From positions 124,001 through 188,000 of the forward strand of contig NZ_JAIGNO010000005.1 of NCBI RefSeq assembly GCF_019711515.1: a DNA stretch of 64,000 nt, in the 5' to 3' direction. The notes under the pieces are model-generated. The model made no database searches. It was not told the DNA's origin and worked only from the letters and a program-made list of their open reading frames with translations. This DNA is from Qipengyuania qiaonensis (GTDB lineage Bacteria; Pseudomonadota; Alphaproteobacteria; Sphingomonadales; Sphingomonadaceae). The position numbers were made by a program, and so were the translations under genes. This document shows positions 43,102-51,304 of the stretch, piece by piece; the stretch's first letter is position 1, and every line of letters starts with the position of its first letter.

Positions 43102-43637
43102 TGATGCGCAGGGCGTTTGCCCTTCTCGCCACGACAGCGGCGCTTGTGGCCTGCGGGCAAGAATCGGCCGAGCCTGAAGACGCGATCCGGACTACGATCC
43201 CCGACAGCGTGCAGCAGGTGGAAATGCCCGAGCAGCCCGCGGAAGAAGCGGACATCGGGACACCAATGCAGGAACGCGTCGCCAAGTTGGGCCTGCTCAA
43301 CAAGCGCAACAATGTCAGTCAGGATCTCGAAATGCGGCCCGGCGAAGAACGGCGCGTGGGCGACGTGATTGTTCGCTTGCAAGCCTGCGAACGCACGGCC
43401 CCATGGGAAATGCCCAAGGAAACGGGCGCTTTCGTGCAGCTATTGGTCAGGCAGCGCGGCACGGAAGATCAATTCCGCAAAGTCTTTTCGGGCTGGCTGT
43501 TCAAGAACTCGCCGAGCCTGAACGTGGTCGAACATCCGATCTACGATGTCTGGGTCAAGGATTGCACGATGGACTTCCCGGGCGAAGAGGCCGCGCCGAA
43601 TCGCCAGACCGCGTCGGGCAGCGAAGCTGCAGCGTAA
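43101..43637 (+). CDS. DUF2155-family lipoprotein
   Basis: A 178-residue exported protein. The lipobox LVACG (Cys near residue 18) is followed by an acidic linker and the DUF2155 core (ERRVGDVIVRLQACERTAPWEMPKETGAFVQLLV). The core ends in PIYDVWVKDCTM, and the last 24 residues are an acidic tail. The function is unknown. The family is usual beside NDUFA12 and aat in alphaproteobacteria. Its last 97 bp overlap the convergent aat gene. Confidence 0.85.
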   Translation: MMRRAFALLATTAALVACGQESAEPEDAIRTTIPDSVQQVEMPEQPAEEADIGTPMQERVAKLGLLNKRNNVSQDLEMRPGEERRVGDVIVRLQACERTAPWEMPKETGAFVQLLVRQRGTEDQFRKVFSGWLFKNSPSLNVVEHPIYDVWVKDCTMDFPGEEAAPNRQTASGSEAAA

Positions 43638-44224
43638 CCGTCGGCTGCGGCCAACAAGTCCATGTATCGCAACTGCGGAAGCGCAACCGCGCCCATGGAT
43701 GCAAGGTGCTCGGTCATGAACTGACAGTCGAGCAAGGCGTAGCCTGCCTCGTGCATCGCGGCTACCAGCCATGCCAGTGCCACCTTGCTGGCATCGGCCG
43801 TGCGGCTGAACATGCTCTCGCCGCAGAATACGCGATCGAAAGATACGCCGTAAAGACCTCCGACCAGTTCCCCGTCCCGCCAGCATTCGATCGAATGAGC
43901 GTGGCCGGCCATATGCAGCGCGTTGTAGCTCGCTTCGATCCGGTGGCTGATCCAGCTTTCCGCATGCTCTTCGCGTGGAGCGGCGCATGCTGCGATGACG
44001 GCTGCGAAATCGGCATTACAAGTCACGCGGAAACGATCCTGCCTGAGTGTCTTCCTCAGGCTTTTCGACAGGCGGAAACCATCAAGCGGGATGATTGCCC
44101 GCTCCCGAGGTTCGACCCAGTACACTTCGGGATCGGTGCGGTGATCGGCCATGGGAAAGACCCCGCCGTGATAGCCGCGCAGCAGCAGTTCGATCGGAAT
44201 GCGGGAGGAGGCAGGGGCGTGCAT
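43541..44224 (-). CDS. aat: Leucyl/phenylalanyl-tRNA--protein transferase
   Basis: A 227-residue enzyme that adds Leu or Phe to N-terminal Lys/Arg of proteins, marking them for the ClpS-ClpAP N-end rule pathway. PIELLLRGYHGGVFPMAD, VYWVEPRERAIIPLDGFRLSKSLRKTLRQD and the core GHAHSIECWRDGELVGGLYGVSFDRVFCGESMF are diagnostic. The start ATG at 44224 gives the family length. The GTG at 44242 adds six residues. The adaptor ClpS lies at 61 kb. Its 3' end overlaps DUF2155 by 97 bp, tail to tail, and both reading frames look real. Confidence 0.95.
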   Translation of the reverse strand: MHAPASSRIPIELLLRGYHGGVFPMADHRTDPEVYWVEPRERAIIPLDGFRLSKSLRKTLRQDRFRVTCNADFAAVIAACAAPREEHAESWISHRIEASYNALHMAGHAHSIECWRDGELVGGLYGVSFDRVFCGESMFSRTADASKVALAWLVAAMHEAGYALLDCQFMTEHLASMGAVALPQLRYMDLLAAADGYAAASLPDAVWRFGAASSPGKSIVQSLTQTS

Positions 44225-44309
44225 CGTCTGCGATGATAGCACTTCATCGAACCGAGCGATATGCGCCTTGCCAAGCGCCGGCCACCATACTAATGCGCGC
44301 CCTTCCTGC

Positions 44310-44385
44310 AGGGGTGTAGCTCAGCTGGTAGAGCATCGGTCTCCAAAACCGAGGGCCACGGGTTCGAATCCTGTCACCCCTGCCA
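44310..44385 (+). tRNA. tRNA-Trp (anticodon CCA)
   Basis: A 76-nt cloverleaf. The acceptor is AGGGGTG/CACCCCT and the D arm starts GCTCAGCTGGTAGAGC. The anticodon stem TCGGT/ACCGA has loop CTCCAAA, and the T arm is ACGGGTTCGAATCCTGT. The discriminator G and the CCA end are encoded. Confidence 0.98.
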
Positions 44386-44440
44386 TTACCTTGTACATCG
44401 GTGCTTGTGCGCCGCCCGCCCGGGGCCTATCGGGCGGGCC

Positions 44441-45325
44441 ATGACCGACAAGAAAAGCGAACGCGACCTTTCGGATCGCAAGTTCTACACGGCCGACAAA
44501 GAAGCCGAATTCGAAAAGACCCAGCTAAACCAGACGCCGCAGACCGCGCATCCCGCTTATCGGCTGGCGTTCCAGGATACGGATTTCCTGCTCCGCGACG
44601 AACTTCGGCCGGTGCGTTTCCAACTCGAACTGCTCAAACCCGAAATGCTGCTCGACGAAGCCGGCGTGGGTTCCACGCTGGTGATGTATGGCAGCGCCCG
44701 TATTCCCCCGCCGGAGGCTTGCGAAACCGCGCTCGAAGGTGCGAAGGACCTGCCCGAGGAAGAGCGGCGAGTGGTCGAGAATCTCGCCAAGAAGAGCAAA
44801 TATTACGCCGAGGCTTACAAGCTGGCGAGAATCGCCAGCGAGAAGTCGATCATCGAGGATAGCAAGCGCCAGTTCGTAGTGTGCTCGGGCGGGGGCCCCT
44901 CGATCATGGAAGCGGCCAACAAGGGGGCTAGCGATGCAGGTGCCGAGAGCATCGGGCTCAATATCATTCTGCCGCACGAACAGGCACCGAACCGGTATGT
45001 CACGCCGTATCTTTCGCTGAACTTCCACTATTTCGCGCTGCGCAAGATGCATTTCCTGCTGCGCGCAAGGGCGGTGGCGGTGTTCCCTGGCGGGTTCGGC
45101 ACCTTCGATGAGTTTTTCGAACTCCTCACCCTGATCCAGACGGGCAAGATGAAGCCCATGCCGATCCTGCTGTTCGGCAAGGATTTCTGGACCCGCGTCA
45201 TCGATTTCGACGCGCTGGCCGATGAGGGGACGATTTCGAAGAAGGATCTCGATCTATTCCGCTGGTGCGAAGACGCCGAGGAGGCCTGGGGCCATATCAG
45301 CGCGTTCTACAAGCTGGATCGCTAA
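44441..45325 (+). CDS. LOG-family (lysine decarboxylase-like) nucleotide phosphoribohydrolase
   Basis: A 294-residue Rossmann-fold protein. The motifs VVCSGGGPSIMEAANKGASDAG and FPGGFGTFDEFFELL carry GGGPGxMEA and PGGxGTxxE, the signature residues of the LOG family, which splits nucleoside 5'-monophosphates in plant-type cytokinin activation and related reactions. This is the longer bacterial form, with an N-terminal region of about 60 residues. The in vivo substrate is unknown. The start at 44441 was taken, and earlier in-frame codons lie close to the tRNA. Its stop overlaps that of thiD (convergent). Confidence 0.85.
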   Translation: MTDKKSERDLSDRKFYTADKEAEFEKTQLNQTPQTAHPAYRLAFQDTDFLLRDELRPVRFQLELLKPEMLLDEAGVGSTLVMYGSARIPPPEACETALEGAKDLPEEERRVVENLAKKSKYYAEAYKLARIASEKSIIEDSKRQFVVCSGGGPSIMEAANKGASDAGAESIGLNIILPHEQAPNRYVTPYLSLNFHYFALRKMHFLLRARAVAVFPGGFGTFDEFFELLTLIQTGKMKPMPILLFGKDFWTRVIDFDALADEGTISKKDLDLFRWCEDAEEAWGHISAFYKLDR

Positions 45326-46146
45326 GACTCTTCCGACGGTCTCAGCTTGCGCACGGCCTGATGGCCCAAAGGGCCCGAGCCTGTTCCCAAACCTGGTGCG
45401 TTTTCGATCGCAGCGTGCGTGAAGGCTCGCGCGATGCGGATGGCGTGGGTTAGCGGTTGGCGATAGCCTAGCATGGTCGCCAGCGCTGCCGAGAGTGTGC
45501 AGCCGGTACCATGGGTGTGCCGCGTCTCGATCCGGGAATGAGCGAAGCTGGCGAGTTTGCCGTTCGGCGAGACGGCCCGATCGATCACCTGTGTCTCGTC
45601 ACCACTGTGGCCGCCTTTGGCGAGCACCTGCATACCATGCCGCTTGGCCAACGCCGCGGCTGCGTCGTACACTTCGTCGCCGGCTATTGGTGTGCGGCTC
45701 GTTAATACCTCCAGCTCGGGTAGATTGGGGGTCACGATGGTGGCGATGTCCATCAGCGCGGCGAAGCCGGCAATCGTGTCCTCATCGGCCAGCACCGAGC
45801 CGCTCGTCGCGACCATGACGGGGTCAAACACTATGGGTCCGGCAAAAGTGTCGAGCCGTTCCGCCAGCAATCGGGCGGTCGCGGGCGAGCCGAGCATACC
45901 GATCTTGATCGCATCGGCGCCGATGTCCGACAGGCAGCTTTCGACTTGCGCCAGGACGAATTGTGGGGGAAGCGCTTCCACGCCTTGGACGCCGCGCGTG
46001 TTCTGCGCAGTTACGGCAGTGATGGCGGTCATCGCATAGCCGCCGAGCATGGTTATGGTCTTGATGTCAGCTTGTATGCCTGCTCCGCCCGAACTGTCTG
46101 AACCGGCAATCGACAGGATGCGGGGAGGGGCGGAGTTTTCGCTCAA
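45322..46146 (-). CDS. thiD: Hydroxymethylpyrimidine/phosphomethylpyrimidine kinase
   Basis: A 274-residue kinase that phosphorylates HMP and HMP-P in thiamine synthesis. ILSIAGSDSSGGAGIQADIKTITMLGGYAMTAITAVTAQNTRGV is the substrate region, PIVFDPVMVATSGS the second signature and RHTHGTGCTLSAALAT the anion hole and catalytic Asp region. It is the last gene of the glmM-cupin-DUF1272-thiD run. Its start overlaps the DUF1272 stop (ATGA). The reading ends in the same few bases as the convergent LOG gene. Confidence 0.94.
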   Translation of the reverse strand: MSENSAPPRILSIAGSDSSGGAGIQADIKTITMLGGYAMTAITAVTAQNTRGVQGVEALPPQFVLAQVESCLSDIGADAIKIGMLGSPATARLLAERLDTFAGPIVFDPVMVATSGSVLADEDTIAGFAALMDIATIVTPNLPELEVLTSRTPIAGDEVYDAAAALAKRHGMQVLAKGGHSGDETQVIDRAVSPNGKLASFAHSRIETRHTHGTGCTLSAALATMLGYRQPLTHAIRIARAFTHAAIENAPGLGTGSGPLGHQAVRKLRPSEES

Positions 46147-46367
46147 GCCTTGAACTTCCGCAGGTCGCTGGGCGGATATTTCTCATGCAAATGCCGCGCA
46201 CGCGTCGGGCGATCCATCAGCTCACCGCCGCAATTGGGGCAGATATCATCAAGCTCGCCCGCACATGTCGCGCAGAATGTACATTCGAAGCTACAGATAA
46301 AGGCTCCGGGGCTTTCGGCAGGTAGGTCGCTGCCGCACCGCTCGCAATCGGGCCGCATTTCAAGCAT
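46143..46367 (-). CDS. DUF1272 zinc-ribbon-like protein
   Basis: A 74-residue protein starting MLEMRPDCERCGSDLP. Four CxxC-type pairs (CERC, CSFECTFC, CATC and CPNC) suit two zinc sites, and the tail ARHLHEKYPPSDLRKFK is conserved in DUF1272. The function is unknown. It overlaps the cupin gene by 8 bp on one side and thiD by 4 bp on the other. Confidence 0.85.
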   Translation of the reverse strand: MLEMRPDCERCGSDLPAESPGAFICSFECTFCATCAGELDDICPNCGGELMDRPTRARHLHEKYPPSDLRKFKA

Positions 46368-46851
46368 CGGCAGTTCCTTGTTCGCCCGTGTAATACTCTA
46401 CGCTGTCGGAACTGCAGAAGATATGCCGAATTCCGGTACCGCCGGGGCTATAGATCGACACCTTGCCCGAATCCGGATATTCGCAAGCTTCAACCTTGGC
46501 CAGCGTGGACACCGCGAGATATACAAGATCGGCATCGCCGGTGTTGACTATCTGATGAGCGACTTCGGGCCCACCGGTGGGGCAAGAGACGACATCGCGG
46601 GCACGCAATAGATAGGTTTCACTTCCGAATCTGAGCGTGCCGATCCCTTGGAGTATCAAGAACATTTCCTCTTCGGCATGGTGTGCATGGAACGGACACT
46701 GCACCTTTCCCGGCGGAACCACGGTGAGGTTATAGCCAAGATCGCGCGCACCGATGCTTTCACTGAACAAGGCGCGACGCGAAGCGTAAAGGCCGTTATC
46801 CTCGATATCGTCGAACTCAACATCGTCGAGATTTATGACCGGCCCGGGCAC
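46360..46851 (-). CDS. Cupin-domain protein
   Basis: A 163-residue single-domain cupin. The metal site is in VQCPFHAHHAEEEMFLILQGIGTLRFG (cupin motif 1), and a second part CPTGGPEVAHQIVNTGDADLVYLAVS is motif 2. Such proteins act as isomerases, dioxygenases or binding proteins, and the reaction cannot be chosen here. The start is a GTG that overlaps the glmM stop (TAGTG). It is coupled to the DUF1272 gene next in the operon. Confidence 0.8.
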   Translation of the reverse strand: MPGPVINLDDVEFDDIEDNGLYASRRALFSESIGARDLGYNLTVVPPGKVQCPFHAHHAEEEMFLILQGIGTLRFGSETYLLRARDVVSCPTGGPEVAHQIVNTGDADLVYLAVSTLAKVEACEYPDSGKVSIYSPGGTGIRHIFCSSDSVEYYTGEQGTADA

Positions 46852-48188
46852 TAGATGGCGGCCCGAACCGCGTTGCAGATCCGGTCAACCACCGTTTCCA
46901 CCTGAGCCGCATCGTCACCCTCGGCCATAACGCGAATCACGGGTTCTGTTCCCGAGGGGCGGATCACGAGACGTCCCCTGCCGATCAGTTCGGCTTCGGA
47001 ATCTGCGATGACCTGCTTGACCGTTGCGTTCTCCAACGGCCTGCCGCCGGAATAGCGAACGTTCTTGAGCAGCTGCGGGACCGGATCGAAGACATGAAGC
47101 AACTCGCTGGCCGGCTTGCCCGAACGGACCATGCTGGCGAGCACACGTAGTGCCGCAACCGTACCGTCGCCGGTGGTGCCGTGGTCGAGCAAGATCATGT
47201 GGCCCGATTGTTCGCCGCCGACGTTGAACCCGCCTGCTTTCATCCGTTCGAGTACATAACGGTCGCCAACCTTGGTCCGTTCGAGCGTCAGTCCGATGCC
47301 TTCGAGATAGCGTTCGAGGCCGAGATTCGACATGACCGTCGCGACCACGCCACCTCCGCTGAGGTCGCCACGTGCTCTCAGTCGACTGGCGATGAGTGCC
47401 ATGATCTGATCGCCGTCGATCGTTTCGCCTTTTTCGTCGATCACGATCAGCCGGTCGGCATCGCCGTCCAGCGCAATGCCGATATCGGCGCCCTCCTCGA
47501 CAACCCGCGCCTTGATCGCGTCGAGCGACGTCGAGCCGACCCCATCATTGATATTGGTACCGTTGGGCTCGACACCCATGGCGATCACTTTCGCGCCCAG
47601 TTCCCAAATGGCGCTGGGCGCGACCTGGTATGCCGCACCGTTCGCACAATCGACCACCACTTTGAGATCGTCGAAGCGGATATCGCTGGCCACCGACCGC
47701 TTGATCGCGTGAATATAGCGCCCGCGCGCATCGTCGATCCGCCGGGCGCGGCCTATGCGGCTCGGTTCGACCAGCGGCGGCTCGTGTTCCAGCAGGTGCT
47801 CGATTGCGGCTTCGGCATCGTCCGACAGCTTGAAACCGTCGGGGCCGAAAAGCTTGATACCATTGTCCTCGAACGGGTTGTGACTGGCGGAAATCATCAC
47901 CCCCAGATCGGCGCGCATTTCCCTGGTGAGCAGCGCGATGGCAGGCGTCGGCAACGGCCCCGTCATGATCACGTCCATGCCCACACTGGTGAACCCCGCC
48001 ACCAGCGCACTTTCCATCATGTAGCCCGACAGGCGGGTATCCTTGCCGATCACCACGCGATGACGATGATCGCCGCGTAGGAAATGGGTGCCGGCCGCCT
48101 GGCCGACGCGCATAGCGGTGGCGGCGGTCATTACGCCCTTGTTCGTGCGTCCGCGAATGCCATCGGTGCCGAAGAACTTGCGTGCCAT
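46851..48188 (-). CDS. glmM: Phosphoglucosamine mutase
   Basis: A 445-residue alpha-D-phosphohexomutase that converts glucosamine-6-phosphate to the 1-phosphate for UDP-GlcNAc. The opening [13 protein letters not shown], the active serine loop [15 protein letters not shown] (Ser 102), the metal loop [13 protein letters not shown] and the sugar loop GGEQSGHM are all intact. The ATG at 48188 has GGGAGA 10 nt upstream and fits the family start, although the frame is open for 11 more codons. It is the first gene of a coupled four-gene operon. Confidence 0.96.
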   Translation of the reverse strand: MARKFFGTDGIRGRTNKGVMTAATAMRVGQAAGTHFLRGDHRHRVVIGKDTRLSGYMMESALVAGFTSVGMDVIMTGPLPTPAIALLTREMRADLGVMISASHNPFEDNGIKLFGPDGFKLSDDAEAAIEHLLEHEPPLVEPSRIGRARRIDDARGRYIHAIKRSVASDIRFDDLKVVVDCANGAAYQVAPSAIWELGAKVIAMGVEPNGTNINDGVGSTSLDAIKARVVEEGADIGIALDGDADRLIVIDEKGETIDGDQIMALIASRLRARGDLSGGGVVATVMSNLGLERYLEGIGLTLERTKVGDRYVLERMKAGGFNVGGEQSGHMILLDHGTTGDGTVAALRVLASMVRSGKPASELLHVFDPVPQLLKNVRYSGGRPLENATVKQVIADSEAELIGRGRLVIRPSGTEPVIRVMAEGDDAAQVETVVDRICNAVRAAI

Positions 48189-48362
48189 GTGGCGGAAATC
48201 TCCCATTGCCGGATACCCCATGGCGCGAATGGGCGACGAATAAAAGACCGTCCGCCCCCCTTTTCGCGCACAATATCGTGGCTATGTGCAACCACGCGCC
48301 CGTCGGGGCGTTAGGGACGCAAGAACGGAATTCTTTCACACCAACCCAAGAGGGGATAATCC

Positions 48363-48974
48363 ATGGCTTTTGAGCTGATCGACCTGCCTTATGACGATAC
48401 TGCGCTCGAACCCGCCGTGTCGGCCAAGACACTGTCGTTCCACCACGGCAAGCATCACAAGGCCTATATCGACAAGACCAATGCGGCGATCGATGGCACG
48501 GACCTTCAAGGCAAGAGCCTGGAAGAGGTCGTTGCGGCGGCACGCGGCAGCAATCCCGGACTGTTCAACAATTCGGCGCAGAGCTGGAACCACGGTTTCT
48601 ACTGGCATTCGATGGCGGCCGAGGAAACCAGCGCTTCGGACGAATTGAAGAGCATGATCGACGATGCCTTCGGCTCGGTCGACGCACTCAAAGAAAAGCT
48701 CGCCGAACGCGGTGCCGGCCACTTCGCTAGCGGTTGGGTCTGGCTGGCGATCAAGGACGGAAAATTGTCGATCGAGGAAACCCATGACGGCGATACTCTG
48801 GCCGACCAGAGCGGGGCCAACCCGCTGCTCGTGATCGACCTGTGGGAACACGCCTATTATCTCGATCACCAGAACGCTCGCCCGGCCTATCTCGATGCAG
48901 TGAACGGCAAGCTCAACTGGAGTTTTGCGAGTGAAAATCTCGCTCGCGGTACGACCTGGAAATATCCTGCTTAA
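48363..48974 (+). CDS. sodB: Iron superoxide dismutase
   Basis: A 203-residue cytoplasmic dismutase. The metal ligands are His 27 in FHHGKHHKAY, His in WNHGFYWHSM (residue 79), and Asp and His in VIDLWEHAYYLDH. The Gln in FNNSAQSWNH and the overall order fit the Fe (SodB) type rather than the Mn type. A GAGGGG sequence lies upstream of the start. No EcfG promoter match was seen ahead of it. A hairpin terminator follows. It is divergent from glmM. Confidence 0.95.
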   Translation: MAFELIDLPYDDTALEPAVSAKTLSFHHGKHHKAYIDKTNAAIDGTDLQGKSLEEVVAAARGSNPGLFNNSAQSWNHGFYWHSMAAEETSASDELKSMIDDAFGSVDALKEKLAERGAGHFASGWVWLAIKDGKLSIEETHDGDTLADQSGANPLLVIDLWEHAYYLDHQNARPAYLDAVNGKLNWSFASENLARGTTWKYPA

Positions 48975-49002
48975 CCGGAGACCTGTCGCCAGGATCGTAA
49001 GG

Positions 49003-49030
49003 CCCGTCGCCAGCATGGCGGCGGGCTTAT
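49003..49030 (+). terminator. Terminator of sodB
   Basis: GCCCGTCGCC (49003-49012) and GGCGGCGGGC (49018-49027) form a stem with one G-T pair and an AGCAT loop, followed by TTATT. It lies 28 bp past the sodB stop, overlapping the end of the opposing permease gene. Confidence 0.7.
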
Positions 49031-50208
49031 TAGTGGTCGGCGGAATTGGAGCTGTCGTGCTCGTCGAACAGGCTGGTCGCGAAGAGCGGTTCGCCGAATA
49101 CGAAGCCGACGAGGTTCGGCTTCCCGATGTGATCGAACAACGCGGTCAGCATCAGCAGGATAGGCACCGATAGCAGCGCGCCGAAGACACCCCAGATCCA
49201 GGTAAAATAGGACAGGGCGATAAGGATCATGACAGGGTTCATCGTGAAGCGTGCACCGAGGATCGACGGCGTGATAAAGTTCGCTTCGATGGTGTGTAAA
49301 GCCAGATAGGCCAGTGCCGGTACAAGGCCGAGCGGGATAGTATCTGCCGTGCCGATGCCGAACAGGCCGAGCAGCGCGATCATCACGATCGGCCCGACAT
49401 AGGGCAGGAAGTTGAGAAGGGCGGCCAGCCCGCCCCACATGATCGGCGCATCGACACCCAAGGCCCACGCGCCGAGCGCCACCACCACGCCGACCGCTGC
49501 ATTGATCCAGCCGACCGTAAAAATATAGGCCGCGACCCGGTCCTGCACCTCGCGAATGACGCGCGCGGCCTTGATGCTGGTGCCGAAACTGGCTCGACCG
49601 AACAGCAGGCGTTGGCGCAGGCGAACGCGCGCTTCGATCATGAAATAGGCCATCAGCAGGGTCAGCACGATTTCGAGGATCACACTTGGTGTGGCGAAAG
49701 CGACCTGCTCCAGCAGGCTCGGCGCGGCGAGCACGACTTCCCGCGTGCTGTCGGCGCTCATCAATGCGGCAAGCTGTCCATTGAGAGTCGCGATCCAGGC
49801 AAATTGCTCGCGAACCTCGCCGAAACGGGTCATGACGCGCTGCGCCATTGCGGGCACATCGTCGAACAGCGCGATCGCGGGTTGCAGGATCGTCCCCAGC
49901 GCCAGCACCACGATGGCGAAGAAGATGAGCAGCGCGCATAGCGCTGCAAGCGCATTGGGCAGCCCCCAACCATTCAACTTGTCCGCCAGCGGCGACAGGA
50001 TCACCGTCAGGACGAGCGCAGTTACCACCGGCAGAAAGACGACCGAGCCGATGGAAAGAACGAAGGGCAGGGCGAAGAAAAGCCCGAGTCCGATCAAGAG
50101 GACGAGCGATGAGATCAGCCGCAATTCCTGTTCGGCAAAGGCAAGCCGACGCGACCGGCGACCCGGCGCCGGTACGTCGCCCCCTTGCGGTGTCTCACCT
50201 TCTCTCAT
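49030..50208 (-). CDS. AI-2E (PerM/YdgG)-family inner-membrane permease
   Basis: A 392-residue membrane protein with about eight helices and the family's central periplasmic stretch. FFALPFVLSIGSVVFLPVVTALVLTVILSPL and LMAYFMIEARVRLRQRLLFG are typical. GGLAALLNFLPYVGPIVMIALLGLFGI is the signature motif. These proteins export AI-2 or act as general permeases, and the substrate is uncertain. It lies 58 bp downstream of ecfG on the same strand and may be read from the nepR promoter. Confidence 0.85.
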   Translation of the reverse strand: MREGETPQGGDVPAPGRRSRRLAFAEQELRLISSLVLLIGLGLFFALPFVLSIGSVVFLPVVTALVLTVILSPLADKLNGWGLPNALAALCALLIFFAIVVLALGTILQPAIALFDDVPAMAQRVMTRFGEVREQFAWIATLNGQLAALMSADSTREVVLAAPSLLEQVAFATPSVILEIVLTLLMAYFMIEARVRLRQRLLFGRASFGTSIKAARVIREVQDRVAAYIFTVGWINAAVGVVVALGAWALGVDAPIMWGGLAALLNFLPYVGPIVMIALLGLFGIGTADTIPLGLVPALAYLALHTIEANFITPSILGARFTMNPVMILIALSYFTWIWGVFGALLSVPILLMLTALFDHIGKPNLVGFVFGEPLFATSLFDEHDSSNSADH

Positions 50209-50266
50209 CGCAGCCTATCTGCCCTGCACCGCAAATTGTGACAAGCGGCGCACCGGCAAAGATTTT

Positions 50267-50872
50267 CTAGCTGCGGCTGGAGCCCTGACCTGCGGCCACG
50301 TCGTCCAGTTCTTCGAGAATGGCGCGGTGCGCGGCATCATCGTCGATCGAGCGCCGGGGAATATTCCCATCCGCGAGCATGGCGTTGAGCGCGGCACGAG
50401 CGCGACCGACGCGGCTTTTGATCGTGCCGACGGCGCAATCGCAGATCGTGGCCGCCTCTTCGTAAGAAAAGCCGCCTGCGCCGACCAGCAGCAACGCCTC
50501 GCGCCGTTCGGGCGGGAGCGTAAGCAGCGCACGATGCATGTCCGACAGATGGATCGGCTCTTCCTGTCCCGCCGGTGCGGTCAGCACGCGCTCGGCTACC
50601 GTCTCGTCGTACTCGCCGCGAAAGCGGTTGCGCCGCATGTCGGTGAGGTAGGCGTTACGGAGAATGACGAAGGTCCAGGCGCGCATGCTCGTGCCGGGCT
50701 GGAACCGGTCCTGTGCCGCCCATGCCTTAAGCAGGGTTTCCTGGACCAGATCGTCGGCCATGTCCGCCCGTCCGCAGAGCCCGCGCGCAAAAGCACGCAG
50801 ATGCGGTACGACTTCGGTCAGTTCGCGCTTGAAATCGGCCTGTTCGGAGGCCGTCCGTTTCTCGGCCGCCAT
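50267..50872 (-). CDS. ecfG: EcfG-type general stress sigma factor
   Basis: A 201-residue ECF sigma factor with only sigma2 and sigma4 regions. PHLRAFARGLCGRADMADDLVQETLLKAW is sigma2 and LLTLPPERREALLLVGAGGFSYEEAATICDCAVGTIKSRVGRAR is sigma4. These match the EcfG group that runs the alphaproteobacterial general stress response. Its ATG is nested in the stop codon of nepR (TGATG), so the anti-sigma factor and sigma are made in step. It recognises GGAAC-N16/17-CGTT promoters. Several such sites lie in this locus. Confidence 0.95.
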   Translation of the reverse strand: MAAEKRTASEQADFKRELTEVVPHLRAFARGLCGRADMADDLVQETLLKAWAAQDRFQPGTSMRAWTFVILRNAYLTDMRRNRFRGEYDETVAERVLTAPAGQEEPIHLSDMHRALLTLPPERREALLLVGAGGFSYEEAATICDCAVGTIKSRVGRARAALNAMLADGNIPRRSIDDDAAHRAILEELDDVAAGQGSSRS

Positions 50873-51042
50873 CAACTTTTGGAATCCAGCTTGTCGATCA
50901 GATCCTGAAAGCTGTCCGGCAACGGCTCTTCCACGACCGAATCGTAGAGTTGTTTCAGGCCGTTGGCCCAGTCCGGATTCTTTTCCTTGCCGCCTCCGGG
51001 CGATGAACCGGGAGGCGGGCTTTTCGGCGTGTCAGACGTCAT
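50872..51042 (-). CDS. nepR: Anti-sigma factor NepR
   Basis: A 56-residue protein, shorter than typical gene-finding limits. The conserved NepR core is WANGLKQLYDSVVEEPLPDSFQDLIDKLD (two helices), preceded by a Pro/Gly-rich disordered segment. NepR binds EcfG and keeps it inactive until phosphorylated PhyR sequesters NepR. It sits directly upstream of ecfG with overlapping codons. The promoter upstream is a perfect EcfG consensus, so the pair autoregulates. The residues PLPDSF and LIDKL are the family's most conserved. Confidence 0.93.
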   Translation of the reverse strand: MTSDTPKSPPPGSSPGGGKEKNPDWANGLKQLYDSVVEEPLPDSFQDLIDKLDSKS

Positions 51043-51133
51043 GGCTTGAAAGATAGTGCCTTCTGTGCGTCTCCGCCAACCCGACTATACCGGCGCGGGT
51101 TGCGGAAAATTCGATCCCCAATGTGCATGGCAC

Positions 51134-51158
51134 AACGCTCGTGATCCGGCCGTGTTCC
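51134..51158 (-). promoter_or_regulatory. EcfG-dependent promoter of nepR-ecfG
   Basis: On the minus strand GGAAC (51158-51154) and CGTT (51137-51134) are separated by exactly 16 nt, a perfect match to the EcfG consensus. It lies about 90 bp upstream of the nepR start. The match supports positive autoregulation of the general stress response. Confidence 0.85.
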
Positions 51159-51304
51159 CGGCACTCTCATTTCGGAACCAAACCGCCTGCGCAGCATACT
51201 ATATCGCCGGGTAAATCGTCAGGGGCAGGAAGCTGGTCACCGAAGAACTCCAACGCAAGGGGCGCCGAAGGCGTTGGCTGATCGACTATCCCCGCGGAAT
51301 TCCG

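Noticed and set aside
51174-51198. Possible EcfG promoter for the sensor kinase on the plus strand (GGAAC at 51174)
   Set aside because: The expected -10 reads CATA at 16 nt and ATA at 17 nt, so it matches poorly at the CGTT part.
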